Counted from the stretch's first letter, positions 16,414 to 26,773 are shown. The stretch: 64,000 bases of DNA from Clostridium luticellarii (GCF_002995845.1 NZ_PVXP01000001.1:1-64000), one strand, 5' to 3'. The notes: generated from the letters alone by a model not told the origin. Program-made: numbers and translations.

Positions 16414-16445
16414 TTTATTCACCTCAATTTTCGGGAGTTTCATTT

Positions 16446-16488
16446 TCTATAATAATTTTGGAGTTTTAACCTTAAAAGATCCTTAAAA
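16446..16488 (-). promoter_or_regulatory. TTTTAAG direct repeat and promoter before the GT2 operon
   Basis: On the minus strand TTTTAAG (16488-16482), GATC, TTTTAAG (16477-16471), followed 26 bp after the second repeat's start by a TATAGA -10-like box (16451-16446). It lies in the 150-bp gap to the divergent response-regulator gene, so it may also act on that promoter (TATAAT at 16533-16538 or 16544-16549, plus strand). Confidence 0.7.
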
Positions 16489-16567
16489 AGAGCGATAAAT
16501 TTATAAATCTTTAAAATCCTGCACTCATGGGGTATAATCATACTATAATCAATAACGAGGTGAAATT

Positions 16568-17245
16568 ATGAGATTGCTTTTAATTGAAGACGAAGTCATG
16601 CTTTCGGATGCCCTGGTATACATACTCAAAAAGAACAACTACAGCGTAGATGCGGTCTACGACGGAATTCAGGGCGAGGAAATGGCTGAAACTCAAATAT
16701 ATGACGTGATAATACTGGACAGAATGCTCCCGGGCAAAAACGGCATAGATGTTCTGAAAAACATCCGTAAAAATAAAATTCAGACACCGGTTATCATACT
16801 CACTGCCATGGACTCCGTTTCCAACAGGGTGGAAGGTCTGGACAATGGAGCAGATGATTATCTTATAAAACCTTTTTCTACAGAAGAGCTGCTGGCCAGA
16901 ATAAGGGCCCTGGGAAGAAGGCATGTAGATTTTATCCAGGATGATAACATAAAATTATCTTCTCTTATTTTCGATCCCCTAAAAGGTGAAATTGAATGCG
17001 GTGAAAAAAAGATAAAACTCACTGCAAAGGAATCCCAGCTTCTGGAACTGCTGGTGCGTAACAAAAACCAGGTACTCACCAAGGATCAGATTCTGGACAG
17101 AGTATGGGGTATAGACTCCAATGTGGAAATGAACAACAATATCGAAGTATATTTTTCCTATCTCAGGAAAAAATTAAGAGAGCTGAACTGTGGTGTGAAA
17201 ATTGAAACAATCAGGGGTATCGGCTACTGCCTAAAAGAGGTTTAA
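16568..17245 (+). CDS. OmpR-family response regulator
   Basis: 225 residues. The receiver domain (1-115) has the acidic pair in LLLIEDE, the phosphorylation site in ILDRMLPG (Asp about 51) and the IKPF lysine. The C-terminal winged-helix (about 130-225) has LTAKESQLLELL and the ETIRGIGYCL end. GAGGTG precedes the ATG. The kinase gene follows 6 bp downstream. I infer it binds the TTTTAAG-N4-TTTTAAG repeats in this region. Confidence 0.95.
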   Translation: MRLLLIEDEVMLSDALVYILKKNNYSVDAVYDGIQGEEMAETQIYDVIILDRMLPGKNGIDVLKNIRKNKIQTPVIILTAMDSVSNRVEGLDNGADDYLIKPFSTEELLARIRALGRRHVDFIQDDNIKLSSLIFDPLKGEIECGEKKIKLTAKESQLLELLVRNKNQVLTKDQILDRVWGIDSNVEMNNNIEVYFSYLRKKLRELNCGVKIETIRGIGYCLKEV

Positions 17246-17251
17246 TTAAAT

Positions 17252-18463
17252 ATGTTTAAAAAATTAAAGGTAGAATTGGTATTAATTAACTTAATACTGA
17301 CAAGTATTGTACTGATAACCATATTTTCAGGAATATACATATTGATGGACAGAAGCTTTGAGCGCTCCTCCTACGCTAAAATGGCAAAGACAGCGGAGAT
17401 GGAAAGTATACCGCCTTTCACCCCCCGAAACAGGAATATGAATCCCATGGAGAGCTTTTATGTGAAGACGGATGATATGGGGAATATAATTGAAGTATCT
17501 CAAAATTCTTCTCTGGATAAAGACGCATACGAAACCATGCTGAAAGATATTCTGAAAAGCAATGACTCAAGAGGAAATGTAAACTACAAGAATTACAGTC
17601 TCAGGTATTTAAAGGTTCCCAAACATTACGGCTTCATGGTGGTTTTCCTTGAAAGAACCTCAGACAATGAAATACTTCACCAATTGATCATAATATCCAT
17701 AATCGTCTGCATAATAAGTCTTGTACTGGTATTCATCATAAGCCTGTTTCTCGCCAACGTATCCTTGAAGCCAATTATAGATGCCTGGAAAAAGCAACAG
17801 GCTTTCGTGGCAGATGCATCCCATGAACTTCGCACACCTCTGGCGGTCATAACCACAAATCTGGATATAGTTCTTGGAAACAGAAGTGAAACCGTAGAAG
17901 ATCAGAGCAAGTGGCTTGGAAATATAAAGCTGGAAACAACCCGGATGACTAAACTCATAGAGGATCTGCTCTACCTTGCCAGATCCGATTCTTACCAGAA
18001 GGCATTGATTTTCTCCCGTTTTGATCTCAGCAGTGCAGTAACTCAGTCAATAATTCCTTTTGAAGCTGTAGCCATAAAACAGGGGATATCCATGACATCT
18101 AATATTGAACCTGGAATAAATTTCTCGGGAAATGAGGGCCGTATTAAACAGCTCATGGCAATTTTAATTCACAATGCCATTAAACATACTCCCTCTGGAA
18201 AATCCATCAGGGTAAACCTGTGCAGATTAAAAAACAAGATTCAAATAACTGTACAGGACACGGGAGAGGGCATAGCCCCGGAACATATAAATAAAATATT
18301 CGACAGATTCTATAAAGTGGATAAGGTCAGAACAAGGGCCAGTGGAAATTTCGGTCTGGGGCTTTCCATCGGGAAATCCATAGTCAGAGAACACCATGGA
18401 AATATAAGTGTGTCCAGTACACTGGGCAAAGGTTCTACCTTCAAGGTGATTTTACCCTGCTAA
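17252..18463 (+). CDS. Membrane sensor histidine kinase
   Basis: 403 residues. Two membrane helices (about 8-32 and 145-170) flank a small extracytoplasmic sensor of roughly 110 residues. HELRTPLAV is the phospho-accepting H box, NAIKHTPSG the N box, DTGEGIA and FGLGLSIG the G boxes. There is little room for a full HAMP domain. It is the partner of the response regulator 6 bp upstream. The signal sensed is unknown; envelope stress or a cationic peptide is a guess based on the divergent ArnT-like operon. Confidence 0.95.
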   Translation: MFKKLKVELVLINLILTSIVLITIFSGIYILMDRSFERSSYAKMAKTAEMESIPPFTPRNRNMNPMESFYVKTDDMGNIIEVSQNSSLDKDAYETMLKDILKSNDSRGNVNYKNYSLRYLKVPKHYGFMVVFLERTSDNEILHQLIIISIIVCIISLVLVFIISLFLANVSLKPIIDAWKKQQAFVADASHELRTPLAVITTNLDIVLGNRSETVEDQSKWLGNIKLETTRMTKLIEDLLYLARSDSYQKALIFSRFDLSSAVTQSIIPFEAVAIKQGISMTSNIEPGINFSGNEGRIKQLMAILIHNAIKHTPSGKSIRVNLCRLKNKIQITVQDTGEGIAPEHINKIFDRFYKVDKVRTRASGNFGLGLSIGKSIVREHHGNISVSSTLGKGSTFKVILPC

Positions 18464-18469
18464 TTAATA

Positions 18470-18563
18470 GGGACTGACCCCCTCCCATTTTATGGGAGGG
18501 GGTCAGTCCCTTACTTGTACTAGAAAACTTTTTATTCCACTTTATGGAATGGGGTCAGTCCCC
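18470..18563. repeat. GGGGACTGACCCC hairpin repeat, with second partial copy
   Basis: 18470-18510 is a perfect 19-bp stem around a TTT loop, with arms beginning GGGACTGACCCCC. A second, partial copy (GGGGTCAGTCCCC, 18551-18563) follows, and both copies are followed by a near-identical CTTGTACTAGA. The element lies between convergent genes and can terminate both. It contains the stop codon of the SSS symporter at 18555-18557. Related full copies are at 41315-41358 and 43286-43328. Confidence 0.85.
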
Positions 18564-20006
18564 TGCTTGTACTAGAGCTGTCTTGTTCTTATTTGTCAAA
18601 AGACTTACTATGAGTAAAACTACGGTGTTTGCCACCAATGCCACAAATCCTGCATTCCACCCATGGAAAGGATCCATCTTGTTGAGCATCAGGTAGAATA
18701 CCAAAAATTCTCCCACTATAATACCTGCAAAGGCACCCTGCTTTGTTACACCTTTCTTCCAGAACAATGAAAGCACCACAATAGGGAAGAATTGTGTAAC
18801 TCCAGAATAACCGGTAAGCAGTAAATTAACAAGCATATTTGGCATGAATATTGCCATTATCAGCGAAATAAATGTCAATACTATAACCACGGACTTTGAC
18901 AACCTATTGATAAACTGACTGTCTGCATTTTTACCTATAGTCGCCCCGTAAATGTTGTGGGAGATCAGTACGGACGATGCAAGCAGCAGATCCGCTGCAG
19001 GCACCATTGAAGCAAGTGCACCGGCACCTCCGATTATTCCAACTGCCCAGCCCGGAAAAGTCTTCAACGAAAGTGATATAAATGCCATATCACCAGTTTT
19101 TAAACCGGGAATTACCATAAATGCAGCAAATCCAACTAACATTGGGAATATTAAACATAATGAATACAATGGCAGAAAAACTGCATTATGTTTCAGCACT
19201 TTAGGATCTTTGGCACTGAAACTATCTGCAAAAATATGAGGCCACATGTAAAATCCCATGGAGGTCAATAAAACCGTGGTCATAAACCAGGATACTCCCA
19301 TGGTCTTCGTACCGCCCGGCAGAGTTAAAAAACCCGGATTTGCAGAATTTAAACTATGAAACATACCGGATATACTTCCAAAATAATGTACCGGTATGTA
19401 GATACCAAATACAACCATAGCCACAGCCATAATTATGTCTTTTATTACCGCAGTGGATGCGACACCTTTAAGTCCGCTTATATATACAAAGGCAGCCACC
19501 AAGATAAAAGCAATAACCATGGCTGTAACTCTTCCCACCACCCCTGAAGAAGCCGCCTGAATTATAATTCCAAGAGCTGTAATTTGAAGCTGCAAATACG
19601 GAAGAACAAAAATTATTCCTATTATGGCTACAAGTATTCCTAAAGATTTGCTGTTGTATTTATAGCTTATAAAATCAGCTTGTGACAAAAACTTGTGTTT
19701 CTGACCTTCTCTGGAAATTGCGGGCAGTATATAATAAGAAATAAGAAATGCCAGTCCGCTGTAAGCCAGTATATAAAAAGTAGGACCACCCTTGGTATAT
19801 GCCCATCCACTTGCCCCTAAAAATGCAAAGGAAGTGTATATTTCTCCCGCCAGAACAAACCAATTCAAAAATCTTCCAAAGCTACGTCCTCCAACTGCCC
19901 ATCCTTCCAAATCCAATTTTTCCCTGGTCCCTGGTATAATTCCGATTATCACAGTAGCTATGATGAAAATAAAAATTATAGCCAGTACTTGTACAGTATT
20001 TCCCAT
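18555..20006 (-). CDS. Sodium:solute symporter (SSS) family protein
   Basis: 483 residues with about 13 membrane segments, the usual SSS size. GREGQKHKFLSQADFIS-like and PAADLLLASSVLISHNIYG stretches fit the family (pantothenate/proline/monocarboxylate symporter type). The preceding small gene is a DUF3311 protein, a common partner of SSS symporters. The last codons and stop come from a GGGGACTGACCCC repeat, so the C-terminus may have been altered by the insertion. Substrate unknown; the amidohydrolase gene upstream suggests an amino acid or acyl-amino acid. Confidence 0.9.
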   Translation of the reverse strand: MGNTVQVLAIIFIFIIATVIIGIIPGTREKLDLEGWAVGGRSFGRFLNWFVLAGEIYTSFAFLGASGWAYTKGGPTFYILAYSGLAFLISYYILPAISREGQKHKFLSQADFISYKYNSKSLGILVAIIGIIFVLPYLQLQITALGIIIQAASSGVVGRVTAMVIAFILVAAFVYISGLKGVASTAVIKDIIMAVAMVVFGIYIPVHYFGSISGMFHSLNSANPGFLTLPGGTKTMGVSWFMTTVLLTSMGFYMWPHIFADSFSAKDPKVLKHNAVFLPLYSLCLIFPMLVGFAAFMVIPGLKTGDMAFISLSLKTFPGWAVGIIGGAGALASMVPAADLLLASSVLISHNIYGATIGKNADSQFINRLSKSVVIVLTFISLIMAIFMPNMLVNLLLTGYSGVTQFFPIVVLSLFWKKGVTKQGAFAGIIVGEFLVFYLMLNKMDPFHGWNAGFVALVANTVVLLIVSLLTNKNKTALVQAGD

Positions 20007-20034
20007 TTTGAAATTTCTCCTCTCATTAAAAATG

Positions 20035-20244
20035 TCATTGATTCTTTTTGTCTAAATTTTCATTTTTAAAATCCAGATGATACATGACGGCAATACATAT
20101 GGTGGCAACAAATACTCCCATAAGCTCCCAAAATGCCAAAAACGGCAGTCCCAGTACAAATGGATCCACCCTGTTTACAAAAGGTATTGCAAATACCGAC
20201 CATATAAATGGTATTATAAAAAGAATAACTTTAATTAATTTCAT
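20035..20244 (-). CDS. DUF3311 small membrane protein
   Basis: About 69 residues, two membrane helices (FIIPFIWSVFAIPFVN, then FLAFWELMGVFVATICIAV). DUF3311 proteins are regularly encoded just before SSS symporters and may be small subunits. ATG 20244 follows AAGGTGAG at good spacing; the GTG upstream at 20253 does not. It precedes the symporter gene by 28 bp. Confidence 0.85.
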   Translation of the reverse strand: MKLIKVILFIIPFIWSVFAIPFVNRVDPFVLGLPFLAFWELMGVFVATICIAVMYHLDFKNENLDKKNQ

Positions 20245-20300
20245 AAAACTCACCTTCTTTTATTAAATATTTATGAATATGACTTTTTTATTTTTCACCA

Positions 20301-20342
20301 CTAAGGTATAATATAAACACCACGTAATATAAAATACCTTAG
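20301..20342. promoter_or_regulatory. Inverted repeat CTAAGGTAT/ATACCTTAG before DUF3311-SSS
   Basis: Perfect 9-bp arms at 20301-20309 and 20334-20342, 24 bp apart, in the promoter region of the DUF3311-SSS operon. The separation of about three helical turns between arm centres would suit a dimeric or multimeric regulator such as the Lrp-type protein encoded nearby; this is inference. Confidence 0.45.
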
Positions 20343-20355
20343 GGAGTTTTACATA

Positions 20356-20399
20356 CAAAAAAGGAATGTTTCCAATTAGATAAAGATCAAATTGGAAAC
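20356..20399 (-). terminator. Terminator after the M20 amidohydrolase gene
   Basis: On the minus strand GTTTCCAATT pairs perfectly with AATTGGAAAC across a 12-nt loop, followed shortly by TTTTTT. It separates the amidohydrolase transcript from DUF3311-SSS. Confidence 0.7.
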
Positions 20400-20467
20400 T
20401 AAAGGTAAAATACTGACAATATTTTATCTTGCCCTTTTAACTCTCTATGATCTAATTACATTTCATT

Positions 20468-21670
20468 CTAGAATTTTTCAAGCAATTTTAAAGCTGCATT
20501 GCTCATAACTTCCATTCCATAGCAGAGTGCCTTCTCATCTATGTCATATTTAGGATGATGCTGAGGATATATTATTCCTTTTTCACGATTTCCCACACCT
20601 ACAAAAATAAAGCATCCCGGTATCTTCTGCAAATAATATGAAAAATCTTCACTGCTCATAAAAGGATTTATAGGATGGGCTTTATCACCTATTATTTCCC
20701 TTCCAGCTTTCAGCACAATGTCTGTAACCTGTGGATCATTGTCCACTACATAAGTACAAACATTCTTTTTAATATGACAATGAGCTCCTGTCATCTCACT
20801 TATGTGTTCCACAATTTTTTTGATGTGTATGAAAACCTGCTTACGAATTTCCTCATCCAATGTTCTGATAGTACCCTTCAATACTGCCTTTCCTGCTATG
20901 GCATTGTATACACGCCCTGAATTAAAAACACCAACTGATACAACTGCCTGTTTCATAGGATCTACGTCCCTTCCCACAATTGTATTCAATGCCACTACAA
21001 CTTCAGAAGCCGTAAGTATGGAGTCTATTGTCTGCTGCGGCATAGAGGCATGTCCTGCTTTACCCTCGATACTTATTTCAAATTCATCACTTGCACCCAT
21101 CATAGGTCCGGATGATATTCCCACAGTTCCGATTTTAAGAGGCTGCCATAAATGTGCCCCTATAACAGCATCTACTCCGTCCAGTCCACCGTCTTTTATA
21201 ATGGCGTCTGCTCCGGAACCATCACTTACTTCTTCCTCACTGGGCTGGAATATGAACCTGATATTTCCCTTGATTTTATCACGCACTTCATATAAAATTT
21301 TTGCAACTCCAAGAAGCATGGATATATGTCCATCATGTCCACATGCATGACATGCACCTGGATTTTGGGATTGATATGGTTTGCCGCATTCATCATCTAT
21401 GGCAAGTGCATCAATATCTGCACGAATTGCTATGGTTTTTCCCGGTTTACCGCCCTTTAAATCTGCAATTACACCAGTTCCGCCGGCTTTTCTGATATCC
21501 AGTTCCTTCAACGTACCCAATATTTCAATGATCTTTTTCTGAGTGTTAAATTCCCTTTTGCTGATTTCAGGATGCATGTGAAAATATCTCCTAAACTCCA
21601 CTACCTCGGGATAATATTTTTCAGCCAATTCCTTTAAATCTCCAACATCTTCTACTTGTACTGTATTCAT
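20468..21670 (-). CDS. M20-family amidohydrolase
   Basis: 400 residues. Metal-site motifs HMHPEISKREF, GACHACGHDGH and PSEEEVSDGSGA, and the C-terminal SSEDFSYYLQKIPG, define M20D amidohydrolases (N-acyl-amino acid or hippurate hydrolase type). It is a cytoplasmic di-metal enzyme. GGAGG precedes the ATG. It follows the Lrp-type regulator by 16 bp and a SSS symporter lies downstream, which suggests uptake and deacylation of an acylated amino acid. Confidence 0.93.
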   Translation of the reverse strand: MNTVQVEDVGDLKELAEKYYPEVVEFRRYFHMHPEISKREFNTQKKIIEILGTLKELDIRKAGGTGVIADLKGGKPGKTIAIRADIDALAIDDECGKPYQSQNPGACHACGHDGHISMLLGVAKILYEVRDKIKGNIRFIFQPSEEEVSDGSGADAIIKDGGLDGVDAVIGAHLWQPLKIGTVGISSGPMMGASDEFEISIEGKAGHASMPQQTIDSILTASEVVVALNTIVGRDVDPMKQAVVSVGVFNSGRVYNAIAGKAVLKGTIRTLDEEIRKQVFIHIKKIVEHISEMTGAHCHIKKNVCTYVVDNDPQVTDIVLKAGREIIGDKAHPINPFMSSEDFSYYLQKIPGCFIFVGVGNREKGIIYPQHHPKYDIDEKALCYGMEVMSNAALKLLEKF

Positions 21671-21686
21671 AAAAAAACCTCCTAAT

Positions 21687-22142
21687 TCATTTAACCTTAT
21701 CAGGTAATGTTAAATTAACCTTTTTTACTGTAGAAAGTACGATTATTGCTTTAACTCTTTCTATTCCATCAATATATTTTATTCTGTGGAGAATTTTTTG
21801 AAGAGTTTCTGTATCCCTGGTAACAACTTTGAGCATGAAATCAAAATCGCCTACAAGGTAACTATATTCTACAATTTCATCTTCATTTTCAATTATCTTT
21901 ATAAATTTATCCGTAAAAACCGGATCCTTCAAGCTCACAAATAATATGGAAGTTAGATTCTTGTTGAATTTTTTATTGTTTACAATTATTGTATATTTTT
22001 TAATCACACCTGAATTATATAATTTTTTCAATCTATCGCTTACAGCAGGTATAGATAAATTTATAATATTACTGATCTCTGAAATTGAAATTCTGGCATT
22101 TTTCTGCAATAATTTTAATATCCTGATATCAATATTGTCCAT
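21687..22142 (-). CDS. Lrp/AsnC-family regulator
   Basis: 151 residues. The N-terminal helix-turn-helix (ILKLLQKNARISISEI, LSIPAVSDRLKKLYNSGVI) and C-terminal RAM/ligand domain (YLVGDFDFMLKVVTRD) are typical. GGAGAGG precedes the ATG. It heads an operon with the M20 amidohydrolase and may respond to the amino acid released. Confidence 0.93.
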   Translation of the reverse strand: MDNIDIRILKLLQKNARISISEISNIINLSIPAVSDRLKKLYNSGVIKKYTIIVNNKKFNKNLTSILFVSLKDPVFTDKFIKIIENEDEIVEYSYLVGDFDFMLKVVTRDTETLQKILHRIKYIDGIERVKAIIVLSTVKKVNLTLPDKVK

Positions 22143-22410
22143 ATTAAAAAACCTCTCCGCAATCTATAAGATAGATTATATCCCTTATACCAAGTTGATT
22201 AAATACGATCCAACTAATTGCATAAAAATTAATGTATTTTATTCTTATATCCTTAATTTTTTAACAATTTATAAACATATACAGCGTTAATTTTAAAATT
22301 TTAATGCATTTACTTTACAACAGCACATTCGTAAATGACAGTTTATTATTTATGAATATAATAATTTAATATTTTATCAATTATTTATCTGAATATTTAA
22401 TAAAACTCTA

Positions 22411-25400
22411 CTAATTATATTCAGAAAATACTTGTAAATTATTATCATCCAGGTGTCTGCCCATTACATAAGCCATAGCTCTGAAAGTATCCAGAGAAGT
22501 TATAACTTCTATATTTCTTTCCACCGCTGCCCTTCTTATATGAAACCCATCCCTGGTGGAATCATTTCCTTTAGTAGGTGTATTTATTACCATATCAACT
22601 TCTTCATTTTTAATGATATCTATTATATTAGGATTTATTTCATGCATTTTTCTCACTTCTTTTACTTCAATTCCATTATTTCTTAAAAGCTCTGCTGTAT
22701 TTTTAGTAGCCATAAATTTAATACCCATTTTATGGATTTCTCTTGCTATGGGCAAAAATTCTTCTTTATCATGATCTCCTATGGTTGCAAGTATGATTCC
22801 TTTTTTCATACTGGAAAACATTCCTGCAGCTATAAATCCTTTGTAAAGTGCTCCTGTAAGAGTGGTTGACACTCCCAGCACCTCACCTGTGGATCTCATT
22901 TCAGGTCCCAGAGAAACCTCCACGTTTGGGAGTTTCTGCGTAGAAAACACAGGAACTTTTACAGCTACTATATCCGGCTCCTTTGAGATACCCACTCCAT
23001 ATCCAATATCCAAAAGTTTTTCACCCAGAGTAACCCTGGTTGCAATGTCAACTATAGGAACTCCGCTCACCTTGCTTATATAGGGAACCGTTCTTGAAGC
23101 TCTCGGGTTTACTTCTATTACATAGAGATTTCCCTTGTATTCTATAAACTGTATATTTATCATTCCCTTTATACCTATGCCAAGTGCAAGTTTCACGGTA
23201 TAGTCCAGTATTTTTTTCTTCATTTCATCACTTATGTTCTGGCTTGGATACATGGTTATACTGTCTCCGGAATGAACTCCTGCCCTTTCAAGATGTTCCA
23301 TAATTCCCGGTACCAGCACATTTTCTCCATCACATATGGCATCTACTTCTATTTCTCTTCCCATAAGATATTTGTCTATCAGTATGGGATTCTTTTTATC
23401 TTTTCTAAAAGCCATGGACAGATAATAGGAAAGCTCCTTTTCATCATAAGTTATTTCCATGCCCTGCCCTCCAAGTACATAAGAAGGCCTTACCAGGACC
23501 GGAAATCCAACTCTCTGTGCCTCTTCAATACCTTCCTCTACAGACCATACACCTTTTCCTCTGGGTCTCTGGATATCCAATTTCTGCAGCAGCAGGTCAA
23601 ATTTTTTCCTGTCTTCTGCCACATCTATCTGATCTGCAGTAGTACCCAAAGTTATTATTCCCTTTTCCTTTAAAAATTCTGCCAGTTTTATGGCAGTTTC
23701 TCCTCCGAACTGCAGTATCACTCCATAGGGTTTTTCCTTATCCAGTATGCTGAGCACATCCTCTTCCGTTATAGGCTCAAAGTAAAGCTTATCTGAAATA
23801 TCAAAATCCGTGCTCACGGTTTCAGGATTATTATTTATTATTATAGTTTCTATATTTAGCTTTTTAAGAGTTTTTATACAGTGTACTGAAGCATAGTCAA
23901 ATTCTATGCCCTGACCTATCCTGATTGGACCGGAGCCTATTACCACAACTTTCCTGCCGGAGGAAACCTGAACTTCATCATACTTTTCGTAGGTAGAATA
24001 GTAGTAAGGTGAAAGAGCTTCAAATTCACCTGCACAGGTATCCACCATTTTATAGGAAGGAGTTATGTTCCATATTCTCCTGAGCCTGTAGATTTCATCT
24101 GGTGAAACCACAAGCATATCCGCTATTCCCTTGTCAGAAAATCCCTTTCTTTTAAGCACTGCCAGCCGCTGCTTGTTTAGATCTCCTATACTGCCGGATT
24201 TCAATTTTTCCTCTTCATCTATTATCCATTTGAATTTTCGTATAAAAAACATATCCATACCGGTGAGTTCTGCTAACTTTTCCATTTTATATTTCCGTCT
24301 TAAAAGTTCCGCCAGTGCAAATATCCTTTCATCATCAGGATATTTTATACTGTCTTTAAGCTGTTCCATGGTAAAACTTTTAAATTTCTTATAGTCCAGA
24401 GAATAGGCTCCCAGTTCAAGAGATCTTATTCCCTTTAGAAAAGCAGCTTCAAAATTACTGCCTATTGCCATTATTTCACCTGTGGCCATCATCTTAGTTC
24501 CAAGTTCCCTGTCTGCACTTTCAAATTTGTCAAAAGGCCATTTTGGTATTTTTATAACCACATAATCCAGAGAAGGCTCGAAGCAGGCATAGGTTTTCCT
24601 GGTAACTGCATTTTTTATTTCATCCAGATTATATCCAAGAGCTATTTTGGCTGCCACTTTTGCAATGGGATACCCTGTGGCCTTGGAAGCAAGAGCAGAT
24701 GAACGGCTGACCCTGGGGTTTATTTCTATAACCGCATACTGGAGGGAATGTGGATTAAGTGCCAGCTGTACATTGCAGCCGCCTTCTATTTTAACTTCAT
24801 TTATTATGTCTATGGATGCAGTTCTCAGCATCTGATACTCCTTGTCCGACAGTGTCTGGCTTGGAGCCACCACTATGCTGTCTCCTGTATGAATCCCCAC
24901 CGGGTCTATATTTTCCATATTGCACACCGTTATGCAATTTCCCGCGGCATCCCTCATGACCTCATACTCTATTTCCTTCCATCCTTTTATGCTCTTTTCC
25001 AGCAGTACCTGTCCTATGGAGCTGAGCTCAAGTCCCGATTTCAGTATTATCTCCAATTCCTCTTCAGTTTCTGCTATTCCGCCGCCGGTACCGCCCAAAG
25101 TATAGGCAGGTCTGACTATTACAGGATATCCTATTTTATCTGCAAATTTTTTCCCGCTCTCAACATCAGTTATAATTTCACTTTCCACCACGGGCTGGCC
25201 TATCCTGTTCATGGCCTCCTTGAACAACTCCCTGTCTTCACCCTTTTTTATGGATTCTATGGAAGTACCTATTATGTTTACGTGGTACTTTTCAAGTATT
25301 CCGCCTTCATGCAGTTCCAAGGCAAGATTCAGGGCTGTCTGTCCACCCATACATGCCAGCAGGCTGTCGGGTCTTTCTTTATCTATTATTTTTTCCACAA

Positions 25401-25617
25401 ATTCTACCGTAAGAGGTTCTATATAGACCTTGTCCGCTACCTCCCTGTCCGTCATTATAGTAGCAGGATTGCTGTTTACAAGTATTACCTCGGCTCCCTC
25501 TTCTCTCAGTGATTCACAGGCCTGGGTTCCTGAATAATCAAATTCGGCTGCCTGTCCTATGATTATTGGTCCGGATCCTATTACAAGTACTTTTTTAATA
25601 TCTCTATTTAAAGGCAT
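22411..25617 (-). CDS. carB: Carbamoyl-phosphate synthase large subunit
   Basis: 1068 residues, normal length. Two homologous ATP-grasp halves are visible, each opening with a GSGPIxIGQ motif ([40 protein letters not shown]) and each with a VLVRPS/VIVRPAY-LGG block. The C-terminal domain (MAYVMGRHL end) is the allosteric region. It makes carbamoyl phosphate for pyrimidines and arginine. It follows carA by about 95 bp, a gap filled by a CAAT repeat array. Confidence 0.98.
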   Translation of the reverse strand: MPLNRDIKKVLVIGSGPIIIGQAAEFDYSGTQACESLREEGAEVILVNSNPATIMTDREVADKVYIEPLTVEFVEKIIDKERPDSLLACMGGQTALNLALELHEGGILEKYHVNIIGTSIESIKKGEDRELFKEAMNRIGQPVVESEIITDVESGKKFADKIGYPVIVRPAYTLGGTGGGIAETEEELEIILKSGLELSSIGQVLLEKSIKGWKEIEYEVMRDAAGNCITVCNMENIDPVGIHTGDSIVVAPSQTLSDKEYQMLRTASIDIINEVKIEGGCNVQLALNPHSLQYAVIEINPRVSRSSALASKATGYPIAKVAAKIALGYNLDEIKNAVTRKTYACFEPSLDYVVIKIPKWPFDKFESADRELGTKMMATGEIMAIGSNFEAAFLKGIRSLELGAYSLDYKKFKSFTMEQLKDSIKYPDDERIFALAELLRRKYKMEKLAELTGMDMFFIRKFKWIIDEEEKLKSGSIGDLNKQRLAVLKRKGFSDKGIADMLVVSPDEIYRLRRIWNITPSYKMVDTCAGEFEALSPYYYSTYEKYDEVQVSSGRKVVVIGSGPIRIGQGIEFDYASVHCIKTLKKLNIETIIINNNPETVSTDFDISDKLYFEPITEEDVLSILDKEKPYGVILQFGGETAIKLAEFLKEKGIITLGTTADQIDVAEDRKKFDLLLQKLDIQRPRGKGVWSVEEGIEEAQRVGFPVLVRPSYVLGGQGMEITYDEKELSYYLSMAFRKDKKNPILIDKYLMGREIEVDAICDGENVLVPGIMEHLERAGVHSGDSITMYPSQNISDEMKKKILDYTVKLALGIGIKGMINIQFIEYKGNLYVIEVNPRASRTVPYISKVSGVPIVDIATRVTLGEKLLDIGYGVGISKEPDIVAVKVPVFSTQKLPNVEVSLGPEMRSTGEVLGVSTTLTGALYKGFIAAGMFSSMKKGIILATIGDHDKEEFLPIAREIHKMGIKFMATKNTAELLRNNGIEVKEVRKMHEINPNIIDIIKNEEVDMVINTPTKGNDSTRDGFHIRRAAVERNIEVITSLDTFRAMAYVMGRHLDDNNLQVFSEYN

Positions 25618-25634
25618 GATGCCACTCCTTCCTA

Positions 25635-25707
25635 CAATTTACAATTTACAATTAAAAATTTACAATACACAGCTGCCAACTGTTAACTTTCAATTGTCAT
25701 CTGCCAT
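25635..25707. repeat. 7-bp-periodic CAAT repeat, copy 4, between carA and carB
   Basis: Units CAATTTA, CAATTTA, CAATTAA, AAATTTA, CAATACA, CAGCTGC, CAACTGT, TAACTTT, CAATTGT, CATCTGC, CATCTGA in strict 7-bp register. It separates two genes usually only a few bases apart. Confidence 0.75.
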
Positions 25708-25711
25708 CTGA

Positions 25712-26761
25712 CTAAAGTGCATACTTCATAAATTCATGAAATATATAGTTGTTGTCCTCCGGTCCAGGACACGCTTCTGGATGAAACTGCACGGAAAATA
25801 TAGGCAGGGTTTTGTGCTTCATTCCCTCTATAGTACCGTCATTCAGGCTCACGTGGGTTATCTCCATGGTTTCAGGTAACTTGTTCACATAGTAACCATG
25901 ATTCTGGGAGGTTATCCTGACTTTACCGGTTGTAAGATCTTTTACAGGATGGTTGCACCCCCTGTGGCCAAATTTGAGTTTTGCCGTAGTTCCCCCAAGC
26001 GCCAGTGCCAGAAGCTGATGTCCAAGACATATTCCCACAATGGGCTTTTTACCCAGGAGCTTTTTTATATTTTCTATCTCAGACTTCAAATCACCTGGAT
26101 CTCCCGGTCCATTTGACAAAAATATCAAATCGGGATCAATGGCAAGTATATCTTCCGACTTTGTGTTTGATGGAAACACCGTCACGCTGCATTGTCTGTC
26201 TACAAATGCTTTTATCATGCTCTTTTTAATGCCAAAATCCAAAACTGCTATACTTTTCTTTCCTCTTCCCACTGTATACTTTTCCTTTGTACTCACTTCA
26301 GATACTGCATCCTTGTTGGAAAAGGATGCAATTGTACTTTTTACAGTATCAAAATCCAGATTTTCCCCGGTTATGATTCCCTTCATAGTACCCCTTGATC
26401 TCAATATCTTGGTAAGCTCTCTGGTGTCAATTCCGGAAAGTCCCACAATTTTATTCGTTTCAAGATAGTCATCAAGCTCTATTTCCGATTTGAAATTACT
26501 GGAATAATCACATATTTCTCTTACAATGAGGCCTTTCACTTTTGGTGAATCTGATTCCAGATCATTTAAATCAACTCCGTAGTTCCCAATAAGAGGATAT
26601 GTCATGGTCACTATCTGCCCATAATAGGAAGGATCTGTAAGTATTTCCCCATAACCTGTCATTCCTGTATTAAATACCACTTCACCTGTACTATCCTGCA
26701 GATATCCAAAAGCTTCTCCTTGAAATACATCTCCATTTTCCAATATAAGTTTTGCTTTCAT
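25712..26761 (-). CDS. carA: Carbamoyl-phosphate synthase small subunit
   Basis: 349 residues. The N-terminal domain (EVVFNTGMTGYGEILTDPSY) and C-terminal class I glutaminase domain with nucleophile GICLGHQLL and the His/Glu pair in QFHPEACPGP are intact. It provides ammonia to CarB. A long untranslated leader precedes it with two or three hairpins. AGGAGGTAAC lies just before the ATG, right after a small hairpin. Confidence 0.98.
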   Translation of the reverse strand: MKAKLILENGDVFQGEAFGYLQDSTGEVVFNTGMTGYGEILTDPSYYGQIVTMTYPLIGNYGVDLNDLESDSPKVKGLIVREICDYSSNFKSEIELDDYLETNKIVGLSGIDTRELTKILRSRGTMKGIITGENLDFDTVKSTIASFSNKDAVSEVSTKEKYTVGRGKKSIAVLDFGIKKSMIKAFVDRQCSVTVFPSNTKSEDILAIDPDLIFLSNGPGDPGDLKSEIENIKKLLGKKPIVGICLGHQLLALALGGTTAKLKFGHRGCNHPVKDLTTGKVRITSQNHGYYVNKLPETMEITHVSLNDGTIEGMKHKTLPIFSVQFHPEACPGPEDNNYIFHEFMKYAL

Positions 26762-26773
26762 AAGTTACCTCCT

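Noticed and set aside
22411-25617. Several 60-250-codon plus-strand frames opposite carB
   Set aside because: They are antisense shadows of a well-conserved gene with no binding sites or family features.
357-25707. CAAT heptamer arrays as a CRISPR array
   Set aside because: Period of 7 bp with no unique spacers and no cas genes.
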